From Cypionkella sp. (GTDB lineage: Bacteria; Pseudomonadota; Alphaproteobacteria; Rhodobacterales; Rhodobacteraceae), in assembly GCA_023255415.1 (NCBI GenBank), contig JALRIN010000008.1, forward strand, positions 26,637 to 90,636: a stretch of DNA of 64,000 nt. Direction: 5' to 3'. The notes under the pieces are model-generated. The model had not been told where the DNA came from, did no database searches, and worked only from the letters and a program-made list of their open reading frames with translations. Made by a program: the position numbers and the translations under genes. Below, one piece after another: positions 16,911 to 25,271 of the stretch (within the stretch, counting starts at the first letter, position 1; each line of letters starts with the position of its first letter).

Positions 16911-17735
16911 ATGAAAAAGACGATTCTGATCACCGGCTGTTCTTCGGGCATCGGTTTGGATGCGGCACGCGGGCTGGCTGCGCGCGGTTGGCGGGTGTTT
17001 GCAACCTGCCGCCAAGAGGCCGATTGCGCCCGTCTGCGCAGCGAGGGGTTGGAAAGCTTTGTGCTGGATTATGCCGATGAGGCCAGCATCGAGGCCGCCG
17101 TGGCCGAGGTGGTCAGCCGCACCGGCGGCAGCCTGGACGCGCTTTACAACAATGGCGCTTTTGCCTGCCCGGGGGCGGTCGAGGATCTGCCGCGTGGCGC
17201 GCTGCGTGCAATTTTTGAAACCAACCTCTTTGGCTATCACGATCTGACGCGGCGGGTTATTCCGCTGATGCGGGCGCAGGGGCATGGCCGGATCATCAAC
17301 TGCTCTTCGGTTTTGGGATTGGTGGCGCTGAAATGGCGCGGCGCCTATGTGGCGACAAAATTCGCCATGGAAGGGCTGACAGATGTGCTACGGATCGAGA
17401 TGTCTGACACCCCGATCAAGGTGATCTTGATCGAACCGGGCCCGATCGGCACCGCGATTCGCGAAAAGGCGATTCCACATTTTGAACGTTGGATTGATTG
17501 GGAAAATTCGGCCCGCGCCGAGCAATACCTGACCCTGCGCCAAAGGCTTTATCAGGCAGGGCCCCCCGACAAATGGGAATTGCCAGCGTCGGCCGTCACC
17601 GCAAAACTGATCCATGCGCTGGAAAGCCCGCGCCCGCGCGCGCGCTATTACGTCACCCTGCCGACGCATCTGATGGGCTTTTTACGCCGCATCTTGCCAA
17701 CCCGCCTGCTGGATTGGGTGATCGCAAAGGGCTAA
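16911..17735 (+). CDS. Short-chain dehydrogenase/reductase (classical SDR)
   Basis: This 274-residue NAD(P)-dependent oxidoreductase shows the Rossmann motif TGCSSGIG at residues 8-15, NNGA in strand 4, the catalytic Ser in INCSSVLG and the Tyr-Lys pair in YVATKFAMEG. EPGPIGT follows in the substrate region. The C-terminal 60 residues (RYYVTLPTHLMGFLRRILP) resemble SDRs acting on lipid or retinol-like substrates, but the substrate is undetermined. The start at 16911 (MKKTILITG) is preferred; an in-frame ATG lies 27 bases upstream. Confidence 0.92.
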   Translation: MKKTILITGCSSGIGLDAARGLAARGWRVFATCRQEADCARLRSEGLESFVLDYADEASIEAAVAEVVSRTGGSLDALYNNGAFACPGAVEDLPRGALRAIFETNLFGYHDLTRRVIPLMRAQGHGRIINCSSVLGLVALKWRGAYVATKFAMEGLTDVLRIEMSDTPIKVILIEPGPIGTAIREKAIPHFERWIDWENSARAEQYLTLRQRLYQAGPPDKWELPASAVTAKLIHALESPRPRARYYVTLPTHLMGFLRRILPTRLLDWVIAKG

Positions 17736-17831
17736 GCGCCGCTTTTTGCCGCAGACCGACCACGCCTTGCGTTTTTTCATTCGCTTTTGGCGCGCATGCG
17801 CCTAAATCAGGGCGAAACGAAAGGACACCCG

Positions 17832-18035
17832 ATGACCAGCGATCCGATTTTCCTGATAGGCGTGCTTGCCTGCTTTGTTGTGCTGATCATTCTGATGATC
17901 GGCATCGGCAGCTTTGCCAAAGGTGGCGCGTTCAACCGCAAACATTCGAACCGGCTGATGCGCTATCGGATTATCGCGCAGGCCGGGGCGGTAATCATCA
18001 TTGTGGGCTATGCCTATCTTCACAGCAAAGGCTAA
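17832..18035 (+). CDS. HIG1-like twin-transmembrane protein
   Basis: This 67-residue inner-membrane protein has two hydrophobic helices joined by a basic loop (KGGAFNRKHSNRLMRYR). That arrangement is the bacterial HIG1/twin-transmembrane family; relatives in mitochondria associate with cytochrome oxidase. AAAGGA precedes the ATG at 17832. The cobalamin adenosyltransferase begins 3 bases after its stop, so the two are co-transcribed. Confidence 0.8.
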   Translation: MTSDPIFLIGVLACFVVLIILMIGIGSFAKGGAFNRKHSNRLMRYRIIAQAGAVIIIVGYAYLHSKG

Positions 18036-18038
18036 AAC

Positions 18039-18611
18039 ATGGTTGTTCTGTCAAAAATCTACACCAAAACCGGCGATGCGGGCGAAACCGCCCTGGGCAA
18101 TGGCGCGCGGGTGGCCAAGCATTCGATGCGGGTCACCGCTTACGGCAATGTCGATGAAACCAATGCCACCGTCGGCATGGCGCGGCTGCATGCCAGCGGC
18201 GAGATGGATGCGGCCTTGGCCCGGATCTCGAACGATCTGTTCGATCTGGGCGCTGATCTTTGCACGCCGGACATGCATAATGACGCCACCGCCGCCTATC
18301 CGCCGCTGCGGATGATCGAAGCGCAGGTCGCACGGCTGGAAGCCGAAATTGACGTGATGAACGCCAAACTGACGCCGCTGCGCAGCTTTATCCTGCCCGG
18401 CGGCTCGGCTTTGGCGGCGCATCTGCATGTTTGCCGCACGGTGTCGCGCCGGGCCGAACGCGGCGTGGTCGAACTTGCCACCATGGAAGAGGTCAACAAC
18501 GCGGCGGTGAAATACCTGAATCGCCTGTCAGATTGGTTCTTTGTCGCGGGCCGTATTGCCAATAATGATGGCAAGGATGACGTGCTTTGGGTGCCGGGCC
18601 TGACGCGCTAA
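18039..18611 (+). CDS. PduO-type cob(I)alamin adenosyltransferase
   Basis: The enzyme transfers the adenosyl group of ATP to cob(I)alamin, making coenzyme B12 for mutases. The 190-residue protein has the PduO-type ATP loop KIYTKTGDAGET at the N-terminus and the signature RRAERGVVEL near residue 140, followed by YLNRLSDWFFVAGR. Adenosylcobalamin is needed by ethylmalonyl-CoA and methylmalonyl-CoA mutases, consistent with mcd elsewhere in the window. It lies 3 bases after the HIG1-like gene. Confidence 0.92.
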   Translation: MVVLSKIYTKTGDAGETALGNGARVAKHSMRVTAYGNVDETNATVGMARLHASGEMDAALARISNDLFDLGADLCTPDMHNDATAAYPPLRMIEAQVARLEAEIDVMNAKLTPLRSFILPGGSALAAHLHVCRTVSRRAERGVVELATMEEVNNAAVKYLNRLSDWFFVAGRIANNDGKDDVLWVPGLTR

Positions 18612-18740
18612 GACGAAAGACGCGACGTCTGACCGCGCCTTTGGGTCGGTTTTGGTCTGTTCCCAAAGCGCTTGACGCGATATGACACAGCCGAGAGCTT
18701 GATCGGTCCTTTGGGGCCCTAGGAAATGGAGATATACGCG

Positions 18741-19502
18741 ATGAAGGTCCTGGTGCCTGTCAAACGTGTGATCGACTATAACGTGAAGGTCCGTGTCAAA
18801 GCGGACGGCACGGGCGTCGATCTCGCCAACGTGAAAATGTCGATGAACCCCTTTGACGAGATCGCTGTCGAAGAAGCGATCCGGCTGAAGGAAAAGGGCG
18901 TCGCGACCGAGATCGTCGTGGTCTCGATTGGAGTCAAGCAATCGCAGGAAACGCTGCGCACGGCTTTGGCAATGGGGGCCGATCGCGCCATCCTGATCGA
19001 AGCCACCGCAGATGTGCAGACCGATATCGAGCCTTTGGCCGTGGCCAAGCTGCTGGCAGCCGTGGTGCGCGAAGAAGCGCCAGGCATCGTGCTTTGCGGC
19101 AAGCAAGCCATTGATAACGATATGAATGCCACCGGACAAATGCTCTCGGCTTTGTTGGGCTGGTCGCAAGCGACCTTTGTGTCCGAGTTGGTGATTGACG
19201 GCGACAAAGCCACCGTCACCCGCGAAGTTGACAGCGGCTTGCAGCAAATCTCGGTGAAAATGCCAACGATCGTCACGGTCGATTTGCGTTTGAACGAGCC
19301 ACGCTACGCCAGCCTGCCCAATATCATGAAGGCCAAGGCCAAGCCTTTGGCGACCAAGACGCCGGCAGACTACGGCGTTGATGTCGCGCCACGCCTGAGC
19401 ATCGTCAACACCACTGAACCCGCAGGCCGCAAGGCTGGCGTCAAAGTGGCCTCGGTGGCCGAGTTGATCGCAAAACTTAAAGACGAAGCAGGGGTGATCT
19501 GA
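18741..19502 (+). CDS. etfB: Electron transfer flavoprotein beta subunit
   Basis: EtfB and EtfA form the soluble flavoprotein that carries electrons from acyl-CoA dehydrogenases to the quinone pool. The 253-residue product opens with MKVLVPVKRVIDYNVKVR, typical of beta subunits, and contains the ETF-beta signature region LRLNEPRYASLPNIMKAKAK. The start at 18741 follows TGGAG. Its TGA overlaps the etfA ATG. The mcd gene in this window encodes one likely electron donor. Confidence 0.96.
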   Translation: MKVLVPVKRVIDYNVKVRVKADGTGVDLANVKMSMNPFDEIAVEEAIRLKEKGVATEIVVVSIGVKQSQETLRTALAMGADRAILIEATADVQTDIEPLAVAKLLAAVVREEAPGIVLCGKQAIDNDMNATGQMLSALLGWSQATFVSELVIDGDKATVTREVDSGLQQISVKMPTIVTVDLRLNEPRYASLPNIMKAKAKPLATKTPADYGVDVAPRLSIVNTTEPAGRKAGVKVASVAELIAKLKDEAGVI

Positions 19503-20428
19503 TGGCCGTTCTTCTTCTCGCAGATATCGTAGACGGCCAATTGGCCACCGATCAGGTCGCAAAGACTCTGACGGCTGTGAAATCCTTGGGTGATGTAACC
19601 ATTCTGGTTGCAGGCTCCGGCGGCGACGCGGCAGCGGCAGAGGCGGCCAAGCTGGACGGCGTGGCCAAGGTGCTGTTTGCCGATGATCACGCCTATTGCC
19701 ACGCGATGGCCGAACCAACCGCAGCGCTGATCGTCGCGCTCGCCCCCGGTTTCAGCCATATCGCAGCCCCCTCGGGCGCGTTTTCGAAATCGGTTCTGCC
19801 CCGCGTTGCAGCTTTGCTTGACGTGATGGTGATTTCCGAAGTCACCGCCGTGATCGACGCCGATACCTTCGAGCGCCCGATCTATGCCGGAAACGCCATT
19901 CAAACCGTGAAATCTTCGGATGGCATCAAGGTGATGACCGTGCGCACCGCGACCTTTGATGCGGCGGGCATGGGCGGCGCTGCGGCGGTCGAGAAAACCA
20001 GCGCAGCTGTTGACGCAAGCCTGTCGGCTTGGGTTGAAGACCGCGTTGCGACCTCGGATCGCCCCGAGCTGACTTCGGCCGGCATCGTGGTGTCGGGCGG
20101 CCGTGGTGTGGGCTCGCAAGCCGACTTTGCGCTGATCGAATCTTTGGCCGACAAACTGGGCGCCGCTGTGGGTGCCTCTCGCGCGGCGGTCGATTCGGGC
20201 TATGCGCCGAACGATTGGCAAGTTGGCCAGACCGGCAAAGTCGTGGCGCCTTCGCTTTACGTGGCGGTCGGCATCTCGGGTGCCATTCAGCATTTGGCCG
20301 GGATGAAAGACAGCAAGATCATTGTCGCGATCAACAAAGACGAAGAAGCGCCGATCTTTCAGGTGGCAGATTATGGCCTTGTCGCCGATCTGTTCACCGC
20401 GGTGCCAGAGCTGATCGAAAAGCTGTAA
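19502..20428 (+). CDS. etfA: Electron transfer flavoprotein alpha subunit
   Basis: This FAD-binding subunit pairs with EtfB. The 308-residue product has the C-terminal FAD domain marks VVSGGRGVGS, SRAAVDSGYAPNDWQVGQTGK, and the signature YVAVGISGAIQHLAGM with IVAINKDEEAPIF. The ATG overlaps the etfB stop, so the subunits are translationally coupled. A strong terminator follows the stop codon directly. Confidence 0.97.
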   Translation: MAVLLLADIVDGQLATDQVAKTLTAVKSLGDVTILVAGSGGDAAAAEAAKLDGVAKVLFADDHAYCHAMAEPTAALIVALAPGFSHIAAPSGAFSKSVLPRVAALLDVMVISEVTAVIDADTFERPIYAGNAIQTVKSSDGIKVMTVRTATFDAAGMGGAAAVEKTSAAVDASLSAWVEDRVATSDRPELTSAGIVVSGGRGVGSQADFALIESLADKLGAAVGASRAAVDSGYAPNDWQVGQTGKVVAPSLYVAVGISGAIQHLAGMKDSKIIVAINKDEEAPIFQVADYGLVADLFTAVPELIEKL

Positions 20429-20437
20429 GATCTGACT

Positions 20438-20460
20438 GGGCGCCTGCGGGCGCCCTTTTC
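20438..20460 (+). terminator. Rho-independent terminator after etfA
   Basis: A 7-base stem GGGCGCC/GGCGCCC with loop TGCG is followed by TTTTC, ten bases after the etfA stop. It also touches the 3' end of the convergent DUF6473-like gene. Confidence 0.85.
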
Positions 20461-21298
20461 ACACCCGTGGACCCAGCAGCGACGCGACCATCGGCATCAG
20501 TTTGCCCGCCACTTCGTGATGCACCGCAGGGCCTGGCACCTCGGCCGCAGCCAAGGCCTCCATCGGTGCAAAGGCCATGCCCTCGCGCCCCTTGGCAACC
20601 GCATCGCGACTATAGACCACCTCTAGATAGCGGGCCGCAAACGGACGCACGGCGGCAATCATCTCGGCATCAACCAAAAGCGGCAGGCGCTTTAAAAGCG
20701 AACGACGTTCGGGCTGAGGCGGCGGCAATTCCGACATCCACAAAAGAATCGAGCGATCATTCAGCAGCGCCAGCAGCCGCTTCATCCGCACCACCCAAGC
20801 GGCCCGCAGTTCTTCTGCCACCACCTCGAAGCGATCACTCGACTCGGCCTGCAGGGCCAGCAGCATATGGCGGGTAAAATTAAACTCGGTGAAATCTACC
20901 CGTGGAAACAATGCCATAAGCAAAGGCGTGGCCGATAGAAACCGATCATTGCGGCGCGGATGCACCGTGTAATAGCGGTTCGACATATTTTGCGCCCCGG
21001 TGATCTGCACCACCGCCAGCCGCGCTTTTGCCGCGATCTGCAACAGGTCCGGCGCGTTCAGATACAGATCCGGCCCCGCGTTCATCGCCGCCAAATTGAC
21101 CGCAGGCAGCGCCAGCCCGCGCCCAAGCAGCGTAGCAAACGGCGATTGCACAAACCTGCCATAGGTCTCTGTCCCGCCCAGAAAGGCCAAATAGGCCGCA
21201 TCGGTGGCTTGCTTTGGCCCCCGACACTGGATTTTTGACCCGCCATATTGGCAGGGATAATAGTTCAACGATCCTTCACCCGGAAAGATATAGGCCAT
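20459..21298 (-). CDS. DUF6473-like protein
   Basis: This soluble 279-residue protein begins MAYIFPGEGSLNYYPCQYG, which matches my memory of the DUF6473 family found in Rhodobacteraceae. That name is less certain than the presence of a real gene. A GGTETYGRF segment and an internal ITGAQNMSNRYYTVHPRRND block suggest an SGNH/GDSL-like or capsule-modifying fold, but no catalytic triad can be assigned. The ATG at 21298 is chosen over a GTG at 21304. It lies opposite to, and between, etfBA and the 3-hydroxybutyryl-CoA dehydrogenase gene. Confidence 0.68.
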   Translation of the reverse strand: MAYIFPGEGSLNYYPCQYGGSKIQCRGPKQATDAAYLAFLGGTETYGRFVQSPFATLLGRGLALPAVNLAAMNAGPDLYLNAPDLLQIAAKARLAVVQITGAQNMSNRYYTVHPRRNDRFLSATPLLMALFPRVDFTEFNFTRHMLLALQAESSDRFEVVAEELRAAWVVRMKRLLALLNDRSILLWMSELPPPQPERRSLLKRLPLLVDAEMIAAVRPFAARYLEVVYSRDAVAKGREGMAFAPMEALAAAEVPGPAVHHEVAGKLMPMVASLLGPRV

Positions 21299-21458
21299 AG
21301 CCACCCCAACGATTTAACACCCACCTGCAAAACTGCCCGAATCGACTTTCGAAACGGTTAAAAGCGGCATTTGCCGAAAATCTGCGATGCAACGGCTGGC
21401 CTTGCGTTGGATGCTGCGGGCTGCGATGGTGCTGCACAGCAGCAAAAGGGTCGAAGCT

Positions 21459-22334
21459 ATGGAAATCCATTCGGTGGGCATCGTGGGCGCAGGGCAAATG
21501 GGTAATGGCATCGCGCATGTCTTTGCTTTGGCGGGCTATGACGTGTTGCTAAACGATGTGAACCCCCAGATGTTGGGCGCCGCCGTCGCTACAATTGACA
21601 AGAATATGGAACGCCAAGTCTCGCGCGAAAAGATTTCCGCCGCAGACAAAGCCGCCGCCATGGCCCGCATCAAAACCAGCGCGACTTTGGCCGATCTGGG
21701 CCCCTGCGATCTGATCATCGAAGCCGCGACCGAGCGGGAAGAGGTCAAGAACGCCATCTTTGCAGGGCTTGCCCCGCATCTGGCACCGCAGACCATTCTG
21801 ACCTCGAACACCTCGTCGATCTCGATCACGCGGCTTGCCGCGCAGACCGACCGGCCGGAACGTTTCATCGGCATCCACTTTATGAACCCGGTGCCGGTGA
21901 TGCAGCTGGTCGAGCTGATCCGCGGCATCGCCACCGACCGCGACACCTATGACACCCTGATGGAGGTGGTCCGGCGTCTGGGCAAAACCGCCGCCAATGC
22001 CGAAGATTTCCCCGCCTTTATCGTCAACCGCATTCTGGTGCCGATGATCAACGAAGCGGTCTATACGCTTTATGAAGGCGTGGGCTCGGTCAAATCGATT
22101 GACGAGGCGATGAAGCTGGGCGCAAACCATCCGATGGGACCGCTGGAATTAGCCGATTTCATCGGTTTGGACACCTGCCTTGCCATCATGAACGTGCTGC
22201 ATGATGGCTTGGGCGACAGCAAATATCGGCCCTGCCCGCTGTTGTCAAAATATGTCGAAGCCGGCTGGTTGGGGCGCAAAACCAAACGCGGCTTTTACGA
22301 CTATCGCGGCGAAGTTCCGGTGCCAACGCGCTAA
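21459..22334 (+). CDS. 3-hydroxybutyryl-CoA dehydrogenase
   Basis: This enzyme interconverts 3-hydroxybutyryl-CoA and acetoacetyl-CoA. The 291-residue product has the NAD(P) loop GIVGAGQMGNGIAH at the N-terminus, NTSSISITRLA, the catalytic His context GIHFMNPVPVMQLVE and the C-terminal dimerisation domain with GANHPMGPLELADFIGLD. Length is normal for the short bacterial HBD type. The start at 21459 (MEIHSVGIVG) follows AAGGGT; a longer frame starts at 21387. It feeds the same C4-acyl-CoA metabolism as etfAB and mcd. Confidence 0.94.
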   Translation: MEIHSVGIVGAGQMGNGIAHVFALAGYDVLLNDVNPQMLGAAVATIDKNMERQVSREKISAADKAAAMARIKTSATLADLGPCDLIIEAATEREEVKNAIFAGLAPHLAPQTILTSNTSSISITRLAAQTDRPERFIGIHFMNPVPVMQLVELIRGIATDRDTYDTLMEVVRRLGKTAANAEDFPAFIVNRILVPMINEAVYTLYEGVGSVKSIDEAMKLGANHPMGPLELADFIGLDTCLAIMNVLHDGLGDSKYRPCPLLSKYVEAGWLGRKTKRGFYDYRGEVPVPTR

Positions 22335-23212
22335 GGCGCAGAGGGCTTGCCCAAATCCAGCGTGTGCTGCCGCAGCCAGGCCAAAAAGCCGCGCGGATTG
22401 CCATCCCACTGGTCCAGCACCGAAGCCGGAATCGGCGCGCCAATAAACGGGCGCTGCGGTTTGAACAGTGCGCGCTTGATCTCATACAAAAGCAGGCCCT
22501 GCCGCAGGGTATCCGACAGCTTATTGGCAATCAGAAAATAGCGCGAGTTTTGCCCGGTGAAATGCATCGGCAGGATCGTCGCCCCCGAGCGTTGAATCAT
22601 CTTATGGGTAAAGACGTTCCACTCTGCCTCGATCGCGGGGCCAAAAAACGTCTCTGACATCGCAACTTTGCCCGCCGGAAACAGAATAATCACCCCGCCC
22701 GCCTTCAGATGCGCCATGGTCTCGTTGCGCATCTGCAAGCCCAGCTCGCGCGAATTTTCTTCATGCGGAAATGGCACGGGGATCATGAACTGTTCAACTT
22801 CGGGAATGCCCGTCAGCAAAGACCGTGTCAAAATCTTGAAATCCGAGCGGACGCGGTTGACCAATTCGGCGATAATCATGCCATCAACCAGACCGTGTGG
22901 ATGGTTTGACACCACAACAACCGGCCCCGTTGCCGGAATAAGCGCCACTTCGTCGTCTGGGGTGTCGATGCGGATGCCCATTTGCTTGATCGCCTTGGGC
23001 CAGAACGGCGAGCCATAGGGAGCGCCAGAGCGTTCAAACTCGCGGATCAGCCGCAAAAGCTGGATTTTCGCGGTCATCCATTCAATCGCGCGAATGCTGC
23101 CCGACTTGAACGGGTTGGTAAATGTCCCGGCATAGGACAGCCGTTGCATGTCGTATTTGCGATTTGTGCCGGCTTGAGCCGGGCGATTTTCAATTTCTGG
23201 CATATCTTTCAC
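22331..23212 (-). CDS. PlsC-like lysophospholipid acyltransferase
   Basis: The 293-residue protein has the glycerolipid acyltransferase signature in the variant NHPHGLVDG near residue 105, and a later FPAGKVA block matching the family's substrate motif. It probably acylates a lysolipid or ornithine-type lipid at the inner membrane. The start is uncertain: GTG at 23212 has GAGGAAGG about 10 bases upstream, ATG at 23203 does not, and either start overlaps the end of the HPr gene. It ends 4 bases inside the convergent dehydrogenase stop. Confidence 0.82.
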   Translation of the reverse strand: MKDMPEIENRPAQAGTNRKYDMQRLSYAGTFTNPFKSGSIRAIEWMTAKIQLLRLIREFERSGAPYGSPFWPKAIKQMGIRIDTPDDEVALIPATGPVVVVSNHPHGLVDGMIIAELVNRVRSDFKILTRSLLTGIPEVEQFMIPVPFPHEENSRELGLQMRNETMAHLKAGGVIILFPAGKVAMSETFFGPAIEAEWNVFTHKMIQRSGATILPMHFTGQNSRYFLIANKLSDTLRQGLLLYEIKRALFKPQRPFIGAPIPASVLDQWDGNPRGFLAWLRQHTLDLGKPSAP

Positions 23213-23240
23213 GACGCATAAGCCTTCCTCGTCCAGCGCA

Positions 23241-23510
23241 TCAGAAATCTTCGCCAAATCGATTGGCAACCAATGCCGCCAAAGCCTCTGCAAGTTCTGC
23301 TTCTTGCGCCCCAGCTGTCGTCACCTCAATAGAGGTTCCGCGAGACGCTGCCAACATTAAAAGCCCCATGATGCTGTCACCCGAGACGGTCATGCCATCT
23401 TTGCTGACCTGCGCGGTGGCGTCAAAAGCCTCGACCACCTCGACAAACTTTGCTGAGGCCCGCGCGTGCAGACCCTTTTCATTCACAATAGCCAACGCGC
23501 GTCCCGACAT
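23241..23510 (-). CDS. ptsH: HPr phosphocarrier protein
   Basis: HPr relays phosphate between PTS enzyme I and EIIA proteins. The 89-residue protein has the active-site His in GLHARASAKF (His15) and the regulatory Ser in SGDSIMGL (Ser46), which is the target of HPr kinase. HprK is encoded in the same run, so Ser46 phosphorylation is likely here. The gene starts 3 bases after the EIIA stop. With no sugar permease nearby it most likely has a regulatory role, as in other alphaproteobacteria. Confidence 0.95.
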   Translation of the reverse strand: MSGRALAIVNEKGLHARASAKFVEVVEAFDATAQVSKDGMTVSGDSIMGLLMLAASRGTSIEVTTAGAQEAELAEALAALVANRFGEDF

Positions 23511-23512
23511 AA

Positions 23513-23908
23513 TTAGGCTCCTCCGCCGAGATCCAACGAGTTTATATATTTGCGGCCCGCATCCAGCGCGCAGCTGACGGCTTTGGAAATCGGCAGGTCG
23601 CGTGATTTCGCCAGTTTGATCAGCATCGGCAGGTTTGCGCCGTAAAGAATGCGCCGTTCCGAGGCGGCGCAGGCCATCAAAGACAGATTGGAAGGCGAGC
23701 CGCCAAACATATCGGTCACCATAACCACGCCTTGGCCCTGATCGACAGCATCGGCGGCCTCGCAAATCTCGGCCTGTTTGGCGGCGCGATCATGCTCGTC
23801 TTCAATTGCAATGGCGCGCATGGCGGCTTGTGGGCCGACCACATGCTCGACCGCCGCAAGATACTCGCGCGCAAGCCCCCCGTGTGCCACGATGACAATG
23901 CCGATCAC
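23513..23908 (-). CDS. PTS EIIA component, mannose/fructose family
   Basis: This 131-residue stand-alone EIIA of the mannose class has the phosphorylated His in VIVAHGGLA (His9) and TDMFGGSPSNLS in the core. It lacks IIB, IIC or IID partners in the window. Stand-alone EIIA proteins of this class in alphaproteobacteria act in regulatory phosphorelays from enzyme I-type proteins through HPr. The gene is transcribed with rapZ (7-base gap) and HPr. Confidence 0.92.
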   Translation of the reverse strand: MIGIVIVAHGGLAREYLAAVEHVVGPQAAMRAIAIEDEHDRAAKQAEICEAADAVDQGQGVVMVTDMFGGSPSNLSLMACAASERRILYGANLPMLIKLAKSRDLPISKAVSCALDAGRKYINSLDLGGGA

Positions 23909-23915
23909 GCGCCTG

Positions 23916-24824
23916 CTACCTCAATGCCTTATCCGACGTCGCCGTCGCTTTGCGTTCCAACTCTCGATGCCGTTTTGACACCGGCCAGCCCGCATGTGCA
24001 AGCACATTGCCCAGTTTTTCCGCAACAGCAACAGAGCGATGTTGCCCCCCCGTGCAGCCAAAGCCAATGGCCAAGTGCGCTTTGCCTTCGTTTAAATGCG
24101 CGGGCAGCAATAACAGGATCAATTCCTGCAACTTTTGGAAGAATTCGGCAAAGCGCGGGTCCGCTTGGATATAGTCCGTCACCGCCGGATCGCGGCCGTC
24201 GCTGTCGCGCAGCTCAGGCTGCCAATGGGGATTCGCAAGAAATCGGCAGTCAAACACCATATCCAGCCCGCGCGGCAGACCGCGTTTATAGCTGAAGGAC
24301 TGCACCGAAACCGCCATTTTCGCCGAATCATCATGGCGAAAACGCAGGCCAATTTCAGCCTTCAGCTCGTGCGGCGACATCTCGGAGGTATCAATCAAAT
24401 GGTCCGCCCGCACCCGGATCGGCGCCAGCAGGTCGATCTCGCGGTCAATGCCTTCGCTGGGGGTCTCGGTCGGGGCCAAAGGATGGCGCCGGCGGGTGTC
24501 AGCATAGCGCTGGATCAACTCGGCAATGCCGCAATCCAGATAGATCACCTCAAGGCTGACCCGCGGATCCCGCGTCAGAATATCGATCAGTTCAATTAAA
24601 GTGGTGGCATTGAAATCGCGGTTGCGGACATCAATCCCAAGCCCGATCGGACGACCAAGCGAGGGCCCGTCGATCAGCCGCGGCACAAGGCTCAGCGGCA
24701 GGTTGTTGATCACCTCGAACCCCAGATCCTCCAAGGCGTTAATCGCCGTGGTGCGCCCCGCACCCGAAGGGCCGGTCACCAGAACCACTTGATGTTCTGC
24801 CAAAACGTCGGGTTGTGCCGTCAC
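23916..24824 (-). CDS. rapZ: RapZ-family nucleotide-binding protein (RNase adapter)
   Basis: The 302-residue product matches RapZ/YvcJ: Walker A GPSGAGRTT near residue 18, Walker-like VIYLDC, and a C-terminal domain with FGCTGGQHRSVAVAE and RHRELER. In E. coli RapZ binds glucosamine-6-phosphate and directs RNase E to a small RNA. In alphaproteobacteria the gene is regularly linked to hprK and PTS genes, as here, though the partner RNA is unknown. It begins 12 bases after hprK. Confidence 0.94.
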   Translation of the reverse strand: MTAQPDVLAEHQVVLVTGPSGAGRTTAINALEDLGFEVINNLPLSLVPRLIDGPSLGRPIGLGIDVRNRDFNATTLIELIDILTRDPRVSLEVIYLDCGIAELIQRYADTRRRHPLAPTETPSEGIDREIDLLAPIRVRADHLIDTSEMSPHELKAEIGLRFRHDDSAKMAVSVQSFSYKRGLPRGLDMVFDCRFLANPHWQPELRDSDGRDPAVTDYIQADPRFAEFFQKLQELILLLLPAHLNEGKAHLAIGFGCTGGQHRSVAVAEKLGNVLAHAGWPVSKRHRELERKATATSDKALR

Positions 24825-24836
24825 GAAATGCGCCTC

Positions 24837-25271
24837 TCAGTCCTGCCGGGCGCCTTTAAGATAACACAAAAGCGCAGCAGGAAAATGGTTGCCCTGGATT
24901 GCAAATACAAGATCGAGGTCTTGTCCCAACACCACCATCTTGTGACGCGGGGGCAATCTTTCGTCGCCAGACTGGCCCAAGTCGACCGCCAAGACAAGAG
25001 GAACCGATGTCACAGAGGGCGCGCGCAAGATGCCAATGCCGCGCGCCTCGATCAATCCGCAAAGAGGGGGCGGGCAACTGGCGCGCAATTGGCCATCCTG
25101 CAGGCTGATCTGGGTGCGATCATCGGCAACCAAATCGGCGCCAAAGGCCATCAGCTGCAAAGCAAGCGCTGATTTCCCCGACCCAGAGGGGCCAAGGATC
25201 AGCAGGCCGCGCCCGCCTACCGCAACGCAGCTGGCATGAAGGTTAATGCCGTCCTTGTCCAGTTCCGGCAT
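24837..25271 (-). CDS. hprK: Short HPr kinase/phosphorylase
   Basis: HprK phosphorylates and dephosphorylates HPr on Ser46. This 144-residue form has only the C-terminal catalytic domain: Walker A GPSGSGKSALAL near residue 28, VADDRTQI, and the HprK signature GLIEARGIGIL. The N-terminal domain of the Firmicute enzyme (about 310 residues in all) is absent, which is usual in alphaproteobacteria. The ATG overlaps the chvG stop (TGATG), tying its translation to the sensor kinase. Confidence 0.94.
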   Translation of the reverse strand: MPELDKDGINLHASCVAVGGRGLLILGPSGSGKSALALQLMAFGADLVADDRTQISLQDGQLRASCPPPLCGLIEARGIGILRAPSVTSVPLVLAVDLGQSGDERLPPRHKMVVLGQDLDLVFAIQGNHFPAALLCYLKGARQD

